Source: Aliivibrio fischeri ATCC 7744 = JCM 18803 = DSM 507
GTDB lineage: Bacteria; Pseudomonadota; Gammaproteobacteria; Enterobacterales; Vibrionaceae
Length of the DNA: 64,000 nt
Assembly (NCBI RefSeq): GCF_023983475.1
Contig: NZ_CP092712.1
Location: forward strand, 558,001-622,000
Direction of reading: 5' to 3'
Below, piece after piece: positions 29,274-39,393 of the stretch (the first letter of the stretch is position 1; every line of letters begins with the position of its first letter). The notes under the pieces are model-generated. The model had not been told where the DNA came from. It saw only the letters and a list, made by a program, of their open reading frames with translations, and ran no database searches. The position numbers and the translations under genes were made by a program.

Positions 29274-32126
29274 ATGAAAAAAATATTAAGCCTTTCAATT
29301 GTTTTGGCGCTTGCAGGTTGCAGTAAATCTGAATTTGAAGCTCCGAAAACGACTGATTTACCAAAAGGGGTGACCCTTGTTGAGCAAGTTTTACCTAAAG
29401 AAGGCTCAACGGTTATCCCTTATCAAAAATACACGCTAGATAACGGTTTGACTGTCATTCTTAGTCCAGACCACTCTGATCCGCTTGTTCATGTTGATGT
29501 GACTTATCATGTTGGTTCTGCTCGAGAAGAAATCGGTAAATCAGGTTTTGCCCACTTCTTTGAACATATGATGTTCCAAGGTTCAGAGAATGTGGGTGAT
29601 CAACAACACTTTAAAATTATTACTGAAGCGGGTGGTACATTAAACGGTACAACTAATCGTGATCGCACCAATTACTTTGAAACCGTGCCTGCAAATCAAC
29701 TTGAAAAAATGTTGTGGCTAGAATCTGATCGTATGGGGTTCTTGATTGATGCTGTATCTCAAAAGAAATTTGAAATTCAGCGCAGTACGGTGAAAAACGA
29801 ACGTGGACAAAATTACGATAATCGTCCATATGGCTTAATTTATGAAAAAATGGGCGAAGCATTATTCCCACAAGGTCATCCGTATTCATGGCAAACCATA
29901 GGTTATGTAGAGGACTTAGATCGCGTTGATGTTAATGACCTAAAAGCTTTTTTCTTACGTTGGTATGGTCCTAATAATGCCGTCATTACCATTGGTGGTG
30001 ATTTAGATAGTAAGCAAACACTTGAATGGGTGAATAAATACTTTGGTTCGATCCCACGAGGACCAGAAGTTGAGAATGCACCTAAGCAACCAGTGACATT
30101 AAAAGAAAACCGTTACATCACATTAGAAGATCGTATTCAGCAACCAATGGTAATGATTGGTTGGCCAACAACGTATCGTGGTGAAGAAACCGAAGCTAGC
30201 CTTGATATGCTGGCAACATTACTAGGTGATGGTAAAACGAGTCTCTTATACCAAGAGTTAGTAAAAACAGGCAAAGTAGTAGATGCTGGCGCTTTCCATG
30301 ATTGTGCCGAGTTATCTTGTACTATGTATGTGTACGCCATGACCGATTCTGGTAAAAATAATGACCTATCTACCGCATATAAAGAGGTCATGGATGTACT
30401 TGAAAAATTTGATAAAGAAGGGGTATCCAAGGCAGACCTAGAAGAAGTTCAAGGTAGTGCTGAAGCTGGAGCCATCTTTGGCTTACAATCGGTTTCAGGA
30501 AAAGTATCTCAACTTGCTTCTAATGAAACCTTTTATGGCAACCCAAATCAGTTAGAAAAACAATTAGCTGAATTAAAAGCGGTTACACCAGAGAAAGTAT
30601 CCCAAGCATTTGACACTTATATGGCTAACAAATATAAGGTTACTTTAAGTGTTGTACCTAAAGGAAAAACACAGCTAGAAGTTCAAAAGCCAAATTTTGT
30701 AACGCCAAAGCGAGATCTTCCTGAATACAAAAAAATTGATGAAAATAGTTTAGATGTTCGTAGAGCAGTTGATGATTTTGATCGCTCAATTATGCCTCAA
30801 CCATCAAAAGGCGTAACCGCTAAAGCTCCTGATATTTACCGTGCTAATTTAAGCAATGGTATTGAAGTTCTGGGAACTGAAGCGATTGAAACACCTACAA
30901 TTCAATTACAAATAGCAATTCCAGCAGGTAATCGCTACGTACCGAAAGGGAAAGAAGGGTTAGCGTCGTTAACCGCTGCAATGATGGAAGAAGGTACAAT
31001 GAAATCTTCCTCTGAAGAGTTACAAAAGAAATTGGATAAATTAGGTAGTTCTGTATCGTTTAATTCGGGTAGCTACACAACGACGATCTCAGTGGCGTCG
31101 TTAACAAAAAATATCGATCAGACCTTAGCGATCGTAAATGAAATGTTGTTTGACCCCGCGTTTGAGCAAGCTGATTTTGACCGTTTACAAAAGCAAGCTG
31201 TTGAAGGGCTTGTATATGAACATCAAAGACCATCTTGGTTAGCATCACAAGCGACTCGTGAAATTTTGTTCAAAGGGACGATTTTTGATCGCTCGCCAGA
31301 TGGTTCATTAGCATCAGTTCAAGCTCTGACGTTAGATGATGTTAAAGCTTTCTATAAGCAAACCTACACGCCGATTGGTACTCAAATTGTGTCAGTTGGT
31401 GATATTAATAAATCAGATTTGATAAACAAATTAGCGTTTTTATCTGATTGGAAAGGAGCAACACCTGAAATTTTAGCACCGCAACGCTTACCAACATTAA
31501 ACGAGCAAAAAATTTATTTGGTCAATAAACCAAATGCACCTCAAAGCGTGGTTCGTTTTGTTCGACAAGGTATACCGTTTGATGCAACAGGTGAACTGTA
31601 TCAAACACAGCTAGCTAATTTTAATTTAGGTGGAAACTTTAATAGCCGAATTAATCAGAACCTACGTGAAGATAAAGGCTACACTTATGGAGCTGGTAGC
31701 TACTTAATGGGCAATAAAGAGATCGGAATGTCGATTTTTTATGCGCAAGTAAGAGCCGATGTGACTGTTGAATCAATTAAAGAATTTATTTCTGAAATGG
31801 ATAAATTCAAAAAAGATGGAATGACAGTTGATGAACTGAATTTTATGCGCTTAGCCGTAGGGCAACAAGATGCATTAAAGTATGAAACTCCGGGCCAGAA
31901 AGCACGCTTACTTGGCAAAATACTGACGTATTCATTGGATGATGATTTCATTGATGAACAGAATGAACTTATTGAGACGCTAGGTCGAGATAAGTTGAAC
32001 TCATTAGCGGCTAAATGGTTCGATCCTGCACAGTATCAAATTGTTGTGGTTGGTGATGAAAAAGAATTATTACCTAAATTGAAATCACTAGGTATTCCTG
32101 TTGAAGTGATGACAGTGAAAAAGTAA
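29274..32126 (+). CDS. M16-family zinc metalloprotease, lipoprotein
   Basis: A 950-residue pitrilysin-type protease with duplicated M16 halves. Lipoprotein signal: lipobox LAGC with lipidated Cys16. The inverted zinc motif HFFEH is at 94-98, so the N-terminal half is catalytic; the second half (from about residue 520) has no HxxEH and is the usual inactive partner, with the R/Y-type motif near NLREDKGYTYGAGSY. It is predicted to be anchored in the envelope and degrade peptides in the periplasm. Vibrio species carry such a gene just before gshA. AGGA lies before the ATG. Confidence 0.9.
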   Translation: MKKILSLSIVLALAGCSKSEFEAPKTTDLPKGVTLVEQVLPKEGSTVIPYQKYTLDNGLTVILSPDHSDPLVHVDVTYHVGSAREEIGKSGFAHFFEHMMFQGSENVGDQQHFKIITEAGGTLNGTTNRDRTNYFETVPANQLEKMLWLESDRMGFLIDAVSQKKFEIQRSTVKNERGQNYDNRPYGLIYEKMGEALFPQGHPYSWQTIGYVEDLDRVDVNDLKAFFLRWYGPNNAVITIGGDLDSKQTLEWVNKYFGSIPRGPEVENAPKQPVTLKENRYITLEDRIQQPMVMIGWPTTYRGEETEASLDMLATLLGDGKTSLLYQELVKTGKVVDAGAFHDCAELSCTMYVYAMTDSGKNNDLSTAYKEVMDVLEKFDKEGVSKADLEEVQGSAEAGAIFGLQSVSGKVSQLASNETFYGNPNQLEKQLAELKAVTPEKVSQAFDTYMANKYKVTLSVVPKGKTQLEVQKPNFVTPKRDLPEYKKIDENSLDVRRAVDDFDRSIMPQPSKGVTAKAPDIYRANLSNGIEVLGTEAIETPTIQLQIAIPAGNRYVPKGKEGLASLTAAMMEEGTMKSSSEELQKKLDKLGSSVSFNSGSYTTTISVASLTKNIDQTLAIVNEMLFDPAFEQADFDRLQKQAVEGLVYEHQRPSWLASQATREILFKGTIFDRSPDGSLASVQALTLDDVKAFYKQTYTPIGTQIVSVGDINKSDLINKLAFLSDWKGATPEILAPQRLPTLNEQKIYLVNKPNAPQSVVRFVRQGIPFDATGELYQTQLANFNLGGNFNSRINQNLREDKGYTYGAGSYLMGNKEIGMSIFYAQVRADVTVESIKEFISEMDKFKKDGMTVDELNFMRLAVGQQDALKYETPGQKARLLGKILTYSLDDDFIDEQNELIETLGRDKLNSLAAKWFDPAQYQIVVVGDEKELLPKLKSLGIPVEVMTVKK

Positions 32127-32140
32127 TAACACTTAGAAAG

Positions 32141-32172
32141 ACGGCAATAAGTAGTATTTATTGCCGTTTTTT
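32141..32172 (+). terminator. Terminator after the M16 protease gene
   Basis: Hairpin ACGGCAATAA-gtagta-TTTATTGCCGT followed by T6. Confidence 0.9.
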
Positions 32173-32257
32173 CGTATCCAACTATCGATAAAATTTGTTA
32201 GTATCCATGACATAAATCAACATAATAATGTTGTTACCTCAATAGCGAGATTGTATT

Positions 32258-33823
32258 TTGACCGAATTTATCAACCGATTACAGAAAGTCGCTTCCAATC
32301 CTAACGCCTTTAAAAAAACAGGCCGAGGAATTGAAAGAGAAACGCTTCGATTCACTCCAGGAGCGTCACTTTCAACTAAGCCACACCCAGAAGGCGTAGG
32401 TTCAGCATTAACACATAAATACATCACAACAGATTTTGCAGAATCATTATTAGAGTTTATTACTCCAGTATCAAATGATGTTGATACCGTATTAAAGCAA
32501 CTAGAAGATGTACACCACTATACGGTTTCTCACATGGGAGACGAAAAACTATGGCCACTTTCAATGCCATGTTTTGTTACTCATGATGACGATATTACGT
32601 TAGCTCAGTACGGTGAATCGAACGTAGGTAAACTGAAAACAACTTATCGTGAAGGCCTAAAGCGTCGTTACGGTAGCGTGATGCAAGTGATTTCTGGCGT
32701 ACATTTTAATTTTTCATTTTCAACAGAGTTTTGGGATGAATTATTTGGTGAACAATCAGAAGACCAAAGAAAAGAATCAGTATCAGATGCTTATTTTGCA
32801 TTAATTCGAAACTACTACCGTTTTGGTTGGTTAATTCCTTATTTCTTTGGTGCTTCACCGGCATTATGTAGCTCATTTATTCAAGGTCGTGAAACCTCTA
32901 TGGACTTTGAATCCTTAGGTAAGACTTATTACTTACCTTATGCTACATCATTACGTCTGAGTGATTTGGGCTATACCAATGATGCTCAAAGTAATCTAAA
33001 AATTAGCCTGAACAGCGTTAATGAATATGTTGATGGTTTAAATAAAGCCATTCGAACACCATCAGAAGAGTTCGCTAAAATAGGTTTAAAAGAAGGTGAT
33101 AAACATATTCAGTTGAACTCAAATGTTCTTCAAATTGAAAATGAACTTTATGCTCCAATTCGCCCAAAACGAGTGACAAAAAGTGGCGAAAGACCTTCTG
33201 AAGCACTAGAAAGAGACGGGGTTGAGTACATTGAAGTTCGTTCTTTAGATGTAAACCCGTACAGTCCAATTGGTGTTAATGAAGATCAAGTTCGCTTCTT
33301 AGATATGTTCTTAACTTGGACTGTTCTGAGTGACTCTGCACCAATGAATGACAGTGAAATGGCTTGTTGGAAAGACAACTGGAATAAGATCATTGAAAAA
33401 GGTCGTAAACCGGGGTTAGAACTAAAAATTGGTTGCCAAGGTGAACGATTAACTCAAAAAGCATGGGCTGAAAGAGTATTTGAAGATTTGCTGGTTATCG
33501 CAAAAGAAATGGATCGCGTTAACGGTGATGACGCTTATCAACAGACTCATAAACGCCTAAGTGCAATGATTGATGATCCTGAGTTAACGATTTCAGGTCA
33601 ATTATTAGCAGAAACAAAAGCTGCTGGCGGTATCGGTGTGATTGGTTGTAAATTGGCGGTAGAGCATCGTGAAACACACTTAGCTCATCAATATCGCTTT
33701 TATACTAAGCAAGAGTTAGATGCTGAAGTTGAACGTTCAGTTCAGGCACAAAAAGAAATTGAAGCGAATGATAAGCTTTCTTTTTCTGAATATTTAGAAG
33801 AATACTTCAGTTATTTGAAGTGA
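32258..33823 (+). CDS. gshA: Glutamate-cysteine ligase
   Basis: First enzyme of glutathione synthesis, joining Glu and Cys with ATP. 521 residues, close to E. coli (518), with the group-1 signature [13 protein letters not shown] near the N-terminus, and the HFNFSFS and [12 protein letters not shown] active-site segments. Starts at TTG 32258 with GAGA 7 nt upstream; the next ATG is too far inside to keep the signature. Ends at a terminator, so it is its own transcription unit. Confidence 0.96.
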   Translation: MTEFINRLQKVASNPNAFKKTGRGIERETLRFTPGASLSTKPHPEGVGSALTHKYITTDFAESLLEFITPVSNDVDTVLKQLEDVHHYTVSHMGDEKLWPLSMPCFVTHDDDITLAQYGESNVGKLKTTYREGLKRRYGSVMQVISGVHFNFSFSTEFWDELFGEQSEDQRKESVSDAYFALIRNYYRFGWLIPYFFGASPALCSSFIQGRETSMDFESLGKTYYLPYATSLRLSDLGYTNDAQSNLKISLNSVNEYVDGLNKAIRTPSEEFAKIGLKEGDKHIQLNSNVLQIENELYAPIRPKRVTKSGERPSEALERDGVEYIEVRSLDVNPYSPIGVNEDQVRFLDMFLTWTVLSDSAPMNDSEMACWKDNWNKIIEKGRKPGLELKIGCQGERLTQKAWAERVFEDLLVIAKEMDRVNGDDAYQQTHKRLSAMIDDPELTISGQLLAETKAAGGIGVIGCKLAVEHRETHLAHQYRFYTKQELDAEVERSVQAQKEIEANDKLSFSEYLEEYFSYLK

Positions 33824-33842
33824 TACTTACGAAGAAATATCT

Positions 33843-33878
33843 AGCACTGTTATTCTATGGGTAGCAGTGCTTTTTTTT
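33843..33878 (+). terminator. gshA terminator
   Basis: AGCACTG / CAGTGCT stem with a 15-nt loop and T8; the T-run ends only 11 nt before the next ATG, so the next gene either has a leader through the terminator or depends on read-through. Confidence 0.8.
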
Positions 33879-33889
33879 GAGAAAAATTG

Positions 33890-34489
33890 ATGAAATATAA
33901 ACTTCCACTTACCGCTATAGCATTATTAGGATTATCTGGGTGTGCGACGGCACCACCAACCAAACAGGATAATCTATGTGATATTTTCCGTGAAAAAAGC
34001 GGATGGTATGACGATGCTAAAGATATGACTGAAGAGTATGGTACGCCGATAAATGTAGCTATGGCTATTATGAAACAAGAAAGTAGCTTCAGAGCAACGG
34101 TGCGTCCACCTAGAACCAAACTACTTGGTTTTATACCATGGAGTCGACCAAGTTCAGCTTATGGTTACGCACAAGCTCAGGACCCTGTATGGGGAGAATA
34201 TGAAGATGAAACGGGTGGTGGTTCTCGTAGTAGCTTTGATGATGCAATCATGTTCATCGGTTGGTACACTGACGGTTCCCAAAAGCAGTTAGGGATCTCT
34301 AAGTGGGATCCATATAACCAATATTTGGCGTACCATGAAGGTCGCGGTGGTTTTAAACGCAAAAGCTACAAAAATAAACCACAATTGATTAAGATAGCTC
34401 GTAAGGTTGAATCTCAAGCCAAAACTTATGGTTGGCAATTAAAGCAATGTAAGGCTGAGCTAGAGAGACAAAGCAGTTGGTGGTGGTAA
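33890..34489 (+). CDS. Lytic-transglycosylase-like lipoprotein
   Basis: A 199-residue lipoprotein: lipobox LSGC with Cys18. The core (about 45-175) has an SLT/lysozyme-like look: MAIMKQESSF carries a candidate catalytic Glu64, followed by SSAYGYAQAQDPVWGEY and YLAYHEGRGGF, which match the Gly/Tyr-rich and NAG-binding segments of transglycosylases. Ends in SSWWW. It would act on peptidoglycan at the membrane. ATG 33890 is chosen over the TTG one codon earlier. It sits between gshA and luxS; in V. cholerae a similar protein has the same place. Exact family unknown to me. Confidence 0.75.
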   Translation: MKYKLPLTAIALLGLSGCATAPPTKQDNLCDIFREKSGWYDDAKDMTEEYGTPINVAMAIMKQESSFRATVRPPRTKLLGFIPWSRPSSAYGYAQAQDPVWGEYEDETGGGSRSSFDDAIMFIGWYTDGSQKQLGISKWDPYNQYLAYHEGRGGFKRKSYKNKPQLIKIARKVESQAKTYGWQLKQCKAELERQSSWWW

Positions 34490-34520
34490 GCCATCATTTA
34501 TAACTTTAAAGGATTAAAAT

Positions 34521-35039
34521 ATGCCATTGTTAGATAGTTTTACTGTAGATCATACTCGTATGGAAGCACCGGCGGTTCGTGTTGCGAAAACAATGCAAAC
34601 ACCTAAAGGCGATACAATTACTGTATTTGATTTACGCTTTACGGCACCAAATAAAGATATTCTGTCAGAGAAAGGCATTCATACATTAGAGCACTTATAC
34701 GCAGGTTTTATGCGTAACCACCTTAATGGCAGCGGTGTTGAAATTATTGATATCTCGCCAATGGGGTGTCGTACTGGCTTCTATATGAGTTTGATCGGTA
34801 CACCAGCTGAGCAAGCAGTTGCAGATGCATGGGTGTCATCAATGGAAGATGTGCTGAAAGTAGAAGCTCAAAATAAAATTCCTGAACTGAATGAGTATCA
34901 ATGTGGTACTTATGAAATGCATTCACTTGATGAAGCAAAAGCAATCGCAAGCACAGTGCTTGCATCAGGTATCAGCGTAAATAAAAATGATGAACTTGCA
35001 CTATCTGATTCAATGCTAAAAGAATTATCTAATCATTAA
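34521..35039 (+). CDS. luxS: S-ribosylhomocysteine lyase LuxS (AI-2 synthase)
   Basis: Cleaves S-ribosylhomocysteine to homocysteine and DPD, the precursor of autoinducer-2, and so serves both the activated methyl cycle and quorum sensing. 172 residues. Metal ligands H54, H58 (in HTLEH) and C128 are present, with Glu57 and Cys83 ([10 protein letters not shown]) as general acid/base. AAAGGA lies before ATG 34521. A strong bidirectional terminator separates it from convergent corB. Confidence 0.98.
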   Translation: MPLLDSFTVDHTRMEAPAVRVAKTMQTPKGDTITVFDLRFTAPNKDILSEKGIHTLEHLYAGFMRNHLNGSGVEIIDISPMGCRTGFYMSLIGTPAEQAVADAWVSSMEDVLKVEAQNKIPELNEYQCGTYEMHSLDEAKAIASTVLASGISVNKNDELALSDSMLKELSNH

Positions 35040-35055
35040 TTGACGTTTTAATTTG

Positions 35056-35088
35056 AAAAAAAAGCCCGCATTTAGCGGGCTTTTTTTT
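35056..35088. terminator. Bidirectional terminator, luxS / corB
   Basis: AAGCCCGC-attta-GCGGGCTT stem flanked by A8 and T8, usable on both strands. Confidence 0.95.
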
Positions 35089-35131
35089 AGCTGAATATCA
35101 GTTTTAACCATTGATAGTATTGGCATACAAA

Positions 35132-36406
35132 TTATTTATCATCTTCAGTACTTGGGAATACTTTTACAAGGTTAATTTTGTTTTCTTCTACAGCGACAAT
35201 TTCCATATTATGCTGTTCAATTTCGAGGCTAATTTCCGTTTCAGGGATCTCTTCTAAATGCTCAAGGATTAAGCCATTAAGTGTTCTTGGTCCATCTGTT
35301 GGTAAGTCCCATTTTAAGCCTTTATTAATGTCTCGAATATTGGCACTACCTTCAATCATAAAGCTGCCATCAGGCTGAGGTGTAATTTCTTCAGCTAAAC
35401 TTGGAGCCATTGAGGTAGTGAATTCACCAACAATTTCTTCCAAAATATCTTCTAATGTTATTAAACCCTGGATATCACCGTATTCATCAACAACTAAGCC
35501 AATGCGTTCTTTATTACGCTGAAACTTTAATAGCTGTGAATTAAGTGGGGTCGCTTCAGGTATGAAATAAATTTCATCCGCGGCTCTTAATAGTGTTTCT
35601 TTGGTAAATTCATTTTTTTCAAGCATCAAGCGGTAAGATTCACGTAAACGAAGCATCCCAACTACTTCATCTATTTGATCTCGATATAAAACAATACGTC
35701 CGTGAGGGGAGTGAGTTAATTGACGTGAAATCGATTTCCAATCATCGTTAATATCAATCCCTGTAATTTCACTGCGAGGCACCATAATATCGTTAACGGT
35801 AACGTGCTCTAAATCCAGTATTGAAATCAGCATATCTTGGTGACGACGAGGAATTAATCCTCCGGCTTCATGAACAACGGTTCTTAACTCTTCCGAGCTT
35901 AATTTATCTTTATCGTTATGCCCTGAACCAAGGCCGAGTATTTTTAAGAAACCGTTAGTGATTAGGTTAACTAAAATAACCAGTGGAGAAAGCACCTTCA
36001 TTAATACATTAAGGACTAAACTACTGCTATAAGAAACACGTTCAGGATACATTGCCGCGAGGGTTTTAGGGGTTACTTCTGCAAAGACAAGAATCACAAG
36101 GGTTAATACACCGGTAGCGATGGCTACGCCTAGATCACCATAAAGTCGCATACCAAGGATGGTGGCTATTGCAGAAGCTAGAATGTTAACAAGATTATTG
36201 CCGATAAGGATAAGGCCAATGAGGCGATCTGGGCGACTGAGTAGTTTTTCAACACGTTTTGCACCTTTATGCCCCTGATTTGACAGGTGCTTTAGGCGGT
36301 AGCGGTTTAACGACATCATGCCCGTTTCTGAGCTTGAGAAGTAACCGGAGATAACAATGAGTATAGCTAATAACGTAAATAGGGCACCGGTTGATATATC
36401 GTCCAA
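35132..36406 (-). CDS. corB: CorB/CNNM-family membrane protein with CBS domains
   Basis: A 424-residue inner-membrane protein: N-terminal DUF21/CNNM membrane domain (residues ~1-150, 3-4 helices, SGYFSSSETGMMSLNRYRLKHL signature), two CBS domains (~190-330, with VPRSEITGIDIND and EYGDIQGLITLEDILEEIVGE), and a C-terminal CorC/HlyC domain. Members, including E. coli YfjD, are linked to Mg2+/Co2+ transport. Gene order corB-ypjD-ffh (the first two on the opposite strand) is the same as in E. coli, which supports the name. Confidence 0.88.
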   Translation of the reverse strand: MDDISTGALFTLLAILIVISGYFSSSETGMMSLNRYRLKHLSNQGHKGAKRVEKLLSRPDRLIGLILIGNNLVNILASAIATILGMRLYGDLGVAIATGVLTLVILVFAEVTPKTLAAMYPERVSYSSSLVLNVLMKVLSPLVILVNLITNGFLKILGLGSGHNDKDKLSSEELRTVVHEAGGLIPRRHQDMLISILDLEHVTVNDIMVPRSEITGIDINDDWKSISRQLTHSPHGRIVLYRDQIDEVVGMLRLRESYRLMLEKNEFTKETLLRAADEIYFIPEATPLNSQLLKFQRNKERIGLVVDEYGDIQGLITLEDILEEIVGEFTTSMAPSLAEEITPQPDGSFMIEGSANIRDINKGLKWDLPTDGPRTLNGLILEHLEEIPETEISLEIEQHNMEIVAVEENKINLVKVFPSTEDDK

Positions 36407-36539
36407 GTGTCTTGTTCCTCATTTTAAAGGGAGAATATCAATCTAAGCGCTTACTTAGATTGATATAATGAAAAGGTATTTATCTAATCTGATAATCCGT
36501 CTGTCAAGTTTGAATACAAAAAATGAGCGATTGTCGCAA

Positions 36540-37334
36540 TTAAGTTAACACAATCTCTTGAACAAAACGGCTACCAAAGTAAGCAAGGGTAAGTAAGAAA
36601 GCGCCTGATAAACTGAACCATAATGCTTTTTGACCGCGCCACCCACGTTGATAATGGCCCCAAGTTAATGTCGCGTAGATAATCCAAGCAATGAAGGAAA
36701 GTATTGCTTTGTGAGCTTTACCTTGGGCAAACATATCTTGAAGAAATGTGAAGCCAGTCATTAATGTAAGAGTCAATAATAATAAACCAACAAGAATGAT
36801 CTTGAAAAGTTGGCGTTCGACCATCATTAATGGAGGAAGGTTTGGATTTAACATTAATGATTTTTTGCTTTTGAGTTTATGGTCAAGCCAAGCGAGTTGA
36901 AGAGCATAAAGTGTCGCGATCATTAATGTTGAATAAGCAAACAAAGCTAAAGATATATGAATTAATAAGCTAGGATGAGTCTCAAGGTGGGTGATAAACG
37001 CCCCTGATAAGAACGTCGCGGCTAATAAGTTAATTGCAGAAAAACTATAAACTACGGGTAAAATAAACCATACTCGAAACTTAAGCATAGAAGCACTCAT
37101 TACTAGCGATATAATAAAGCTAATAAGAGAGGCTACATTAAGAATACTCAGGTTTTGTCCCGCAGTATTTAAAATAAGCTCTTTAAGCTGCCATGCATGC
37201 AATAGCAGTGCAAGGGATGCAAAAATGAACACCACCTTGGTCTGAATTTTATTTTTACTTGCTAAGCCAGGAATAACAAAGCCTAATGCAAAAAAGTAAG
37301 ATAGAGCAGCACCGATTGCTGTAATGGTATCCAT
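36540..37334 (-). CDS. ypjD: YpjD, CcsA-like inner-membrane protein
   Basis: A 264-residue protein with about eight membrane segments and the cytochrome c assembly (CcsA/CcmC) fold signature around HPSLLIHISLALFAYSTLMIA and HKAILSFIAWIIYATLTWGHYQRGWRG. Despite this fold, E. coli YpjD (also named CorE) is tied genetically to cobalt/magnesium handling with neighbouring CorB. 133 bp separates it from corB. It is divergent from ffh. Function here is inferred only from context. Confidence 0.8.
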   Translation of the reverse strand: MDTITAIGAALSYFFALGFVIPGLASKNKIQTKVVFIFASLALLLHAWQLKELILNTAGQNLSILNVASLISFIISLVMSASMLKFRVWFILPVVYSFSAINLLAATFLSGAFITHLETHPSLLIHISLALFAYSTLMIATLYALQLAWLDHKLKSKKSLMLNPNLPPLMMVERQLFKIILVGLLLLTLTLMTGFTFLQDMFAQGKAHKAILSFIAWIIYATLTWGHYQRGWRGQKALWFSLSGAFLLTLAYFGSRFVQEIVLT

Positions 37335-37485
37335 AATTTACTGATCACCTAGTTTATCAACATCTTGATTATACCCTCTACAGGACAATCTCGGTAGGTG
37401 TGATTCAGTTTGGTTAAAAAATTTTCATTATTACGCCCAAGATTTAGGTATAATCGTTTAATGGTCGCAAAGTAGGCGCAGGAAT

Positions 37486-38859
37486 ATGTTTGATAATTTA
37501 ACGGATAGACTATCCAGAACACTGAAAAATATCAGTGGTAAAGGTCGATTAACAGAAGACAACATTAAAGAAACGCTACGTGAAGTTCGTATGGCGTTAC
37601 TGGAAGCTGACGTAGCTTTACCAGTGGTTCGTGATTTTGTAAAACGCGTAAAAGAAGGTGCGGTTGGTGTTGAAGTATCAAAAAGCTTAACGCCAGGCCA
37701 AGAGTTCATAAAAATTGTTCAAGCTGAACTAGAAGCGGTTATGGGGGATTCTAACGAAGCCCTAAACTTAGCTTGTCAGCCACCTGCTGTTATTTTAATG
37801 GCTGGTTTACAAGGTGCAGGTAAAACGACCAGTACGGGTAAATTAGCTAAATTATTAAAAGAGCGCGATAAGAAAAAAGTATTAGTTGTTTCTGCCGATG
37901 TTTATCGTCCTGCGGCGATCAAACAATTAGAAACCTTAGCTACAGATGTGGATGTTGATTTCTTCCCATCTAGTGCAGATCAAAAGCCTATTGATATTGT
38001 TGATGCGGCGATTAGCCACGCAAAACTGAAGTTCTTTGATGTTGTTATTGTCGATACAGCAGGCCGTTTGGCTGTTGATACCGAAATGATGGATGAGATC
38101 AAACAGCTTCATGCGCATGTAAATCCGATTGAGACTCTGTTTGTTGTTGATGCAATGACAGGTCAAGATGCAGCAAATACAGCAAAAGCGTTTGGTGATG
38201 CTTTACCTCTAACCGGTGTTATCTTAACAAAGGTTGATGGTGATGCTCGTGGTGGTGCTGCATTATCAGTTCGTCATATTACAGGTAAACCAGTTAAATT
38301 TTTAGGTGTTGGTGAAAAAACTGACGCACTAGAACCGTTCCACCCAGAACGTATTGCTTCTCGAATTTTAGGTATGGGTGATGTTCTTTCTTTAATTGAA
38401 GATCTTGAAAAGAACGTAGATAAAGAAAAAGCAGAGAAACTGGCGAAAAAATTCAAAGAGAAAAAAGGCTTTGATTTAGAAGATTTCCGTGAGCAGCTTG
38501 GTCAGATGAAAAACATGGGCGGCATGATGGGCATGATGGATAAGCTTCCAGGAATGTCTCAGCTACCAAGTGATGTGAAAGATAAAGTTGATGATAAAAT
38601 GTTCAATCAAATGGAAGCGATTATTAATTCCATGACAATGAAAGAGCGTCAACGTCCTGAAATCATCAAAGGCTCACGTAAAAAACGTATTGCTGCTGGT
38701 TCTGGTGTACAAGTTCAAGATGTAAACCGTATGCTAAAACAATTCACCCAAATGCAGAAGATGATGAAGAAAATGCAGAAGGGTGGCATGAAAGGCATGA
38801 TGCGTAATATGCAAGGTATGATGGGTGGTATGGGCGGAATGGGTGGCTTCGGTCGCTAA
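37486..38859 (+). CDS. ffh: Signal recognition particle protein Ffh
   Basis: SRP54 GTPase that binds 4.5S RNA and signal sequences and docks with FtsY. 457 residues: N domain (1-85), G domain with GLQGAGKTTSTGKLA near 105-118, DTAGRL and TKVDGDARGG, and the methionine-rich M domain from about 330, ending with repeated GGM motifs. A TATAAT-type -10 is at 37449-37454. The rpsP operon follows after 258 bp of leader sequence, as in many gamma-proteobacteria. Confidence 0.98.
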   Translation: MFDNLTDRLSRTLKNISGKGRLTEDNIKETLREVRMALLEADVALPVVRDFVKRVKEGAVGVEVSKSLTPGQEFIKIVQAELEAVMGDSNEALNLACQPPAVILMAGLQGAGKTTSTGKLAKLLKERDKKKVLVVSADVYRPAAIKQLETLATDVDVDFFPSSADQKPIDIVDAAISHAKLKFFDVVIVDTAGRLAVDTEMMDEIKQLHAHVNPIETLFVVDAMTGQDAANTAKAFGDALPLTGVILTKVDGDARGGAALSVRHITGKPVKFLGVGEKTDALEPFHPERIASRILGMGDVLSLIEDLEKNVDKEKAEKLAKKFKEKKGFDLEDFREQLGQMKNMGGMMGMMDKLPGMSQLPSDVKDKVDDKMFNQMEAIINSMTMKERQRPEIIKGSRKKRIAAGSGVQVQDVNRMLKQFTQMQKMMKKMQKGGMKGMMRNMQGMMGGMGGMGGFGR

Positions 38860-38956
38860 AAATCCAATACAATCAGTAGTATCTAAAAAGATATATAATT
38901 AAGGGCGGCAAGTTAATTTGTTGAAAAACTTAACCTGGCGCACTTTTTTAAACCAA

Positions 38957-38990
38957 TTTTTTCATCAATTACAAAAATAATTGGTGAAAA
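38957..38990 (+). terminator. Long AT-rich hairpin between ffh and rpsP
   Basis: A 13-bp AT-rich stem (TTTTTCATCAATT / AATTGGTGAAAAA, one G-U pair, 8-nt loop). It is a candidate ffh terminator or 3' structure; there is no clean T-run after it. Confidence 0.45.
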
Positions 38991-39004
38991 AGTAACTAAA
39001 TCCC

Positions 39005-39032
39005 TTGCATTGAAACTCTATAAGAGTAAAAT
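39005..39032 (+). promoter_or_regulatory. rpsP operon promoter
   Basis: TTGCAT, 16-bp spacer, TAAAAT, followed by a CCGGGG discriminator. Gives a leader of about 75-80 nt before rpsP. Confidence 0.7.
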
Positions 39033-39056
39033 TCCGGGGCTTTATTTTGGCACGAG

Positions 39057-39083
39057 GGCTCAAAAAATAATTTTTTTTGGGCC
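39057..39083 (+). promoter_or_regulatory. Leader hairpin upstream of rpsP
   Basis: An 11-bp stem (GGCTCAAAAAA / TTTTTTGGGCC, 5-nt loop) in the 5' leader, with an alternative pairing TTGGC (39047-39051) / GCCAA (39081-39085). Candidate regulatory structure; no known leader class recognised. Confidence 0.4.
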
Positions 39084-39117
39084 AATTTAATTTTTATACA
39101 AAGCAAAAGAGGACGAT

Positions 39118-39366
39118 ATGGTTACCATTCGTTTGGCACGTCACGGCGCTAAGAAGCGTCCATTCTATCAAATCGTTGTAGCGGACAGCCGTTTCAAAGC
39201 AACTGGTCGTTACATTGAGAAAGTAGGTTTCTTTAACCCTACAGCACAAGGTCAAGAAGAAGGTCTTCGTTTAGATCTAGACCGTGTTGGCCACTGGGTT
39301 GAGCAAGGCGCTGGTCTTTCTGATCGTGTAGCTAAGCTAGTTAAAGACGCTAAAAAAGCGGCTTAA
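39118..39366 (+). CDS. rpsP: 30S ribosomal protein S16
   Basis: An 82-residue small-subunit protein that stabilises 16S rRNA folding. Begins [23 protein letters not shown], the family signature. Codon usage is typical of highly expressed genes. First gene of rpsP-rimM-trmD-rplS. GAGGA stands 5 nt before the ATG. Confidence 0.98.
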   Translation: MVTIRLARHGAKKRPFYQIVVADSRFKATGRYIEKVGFFNPTAQGQEEGLRLDLDRVGHWVEQGAGLSDRVAKLVKDAKKAA

Positions 39367-39393
39367 TATTAGTTGGTTAAAGGTAAAGAATTT

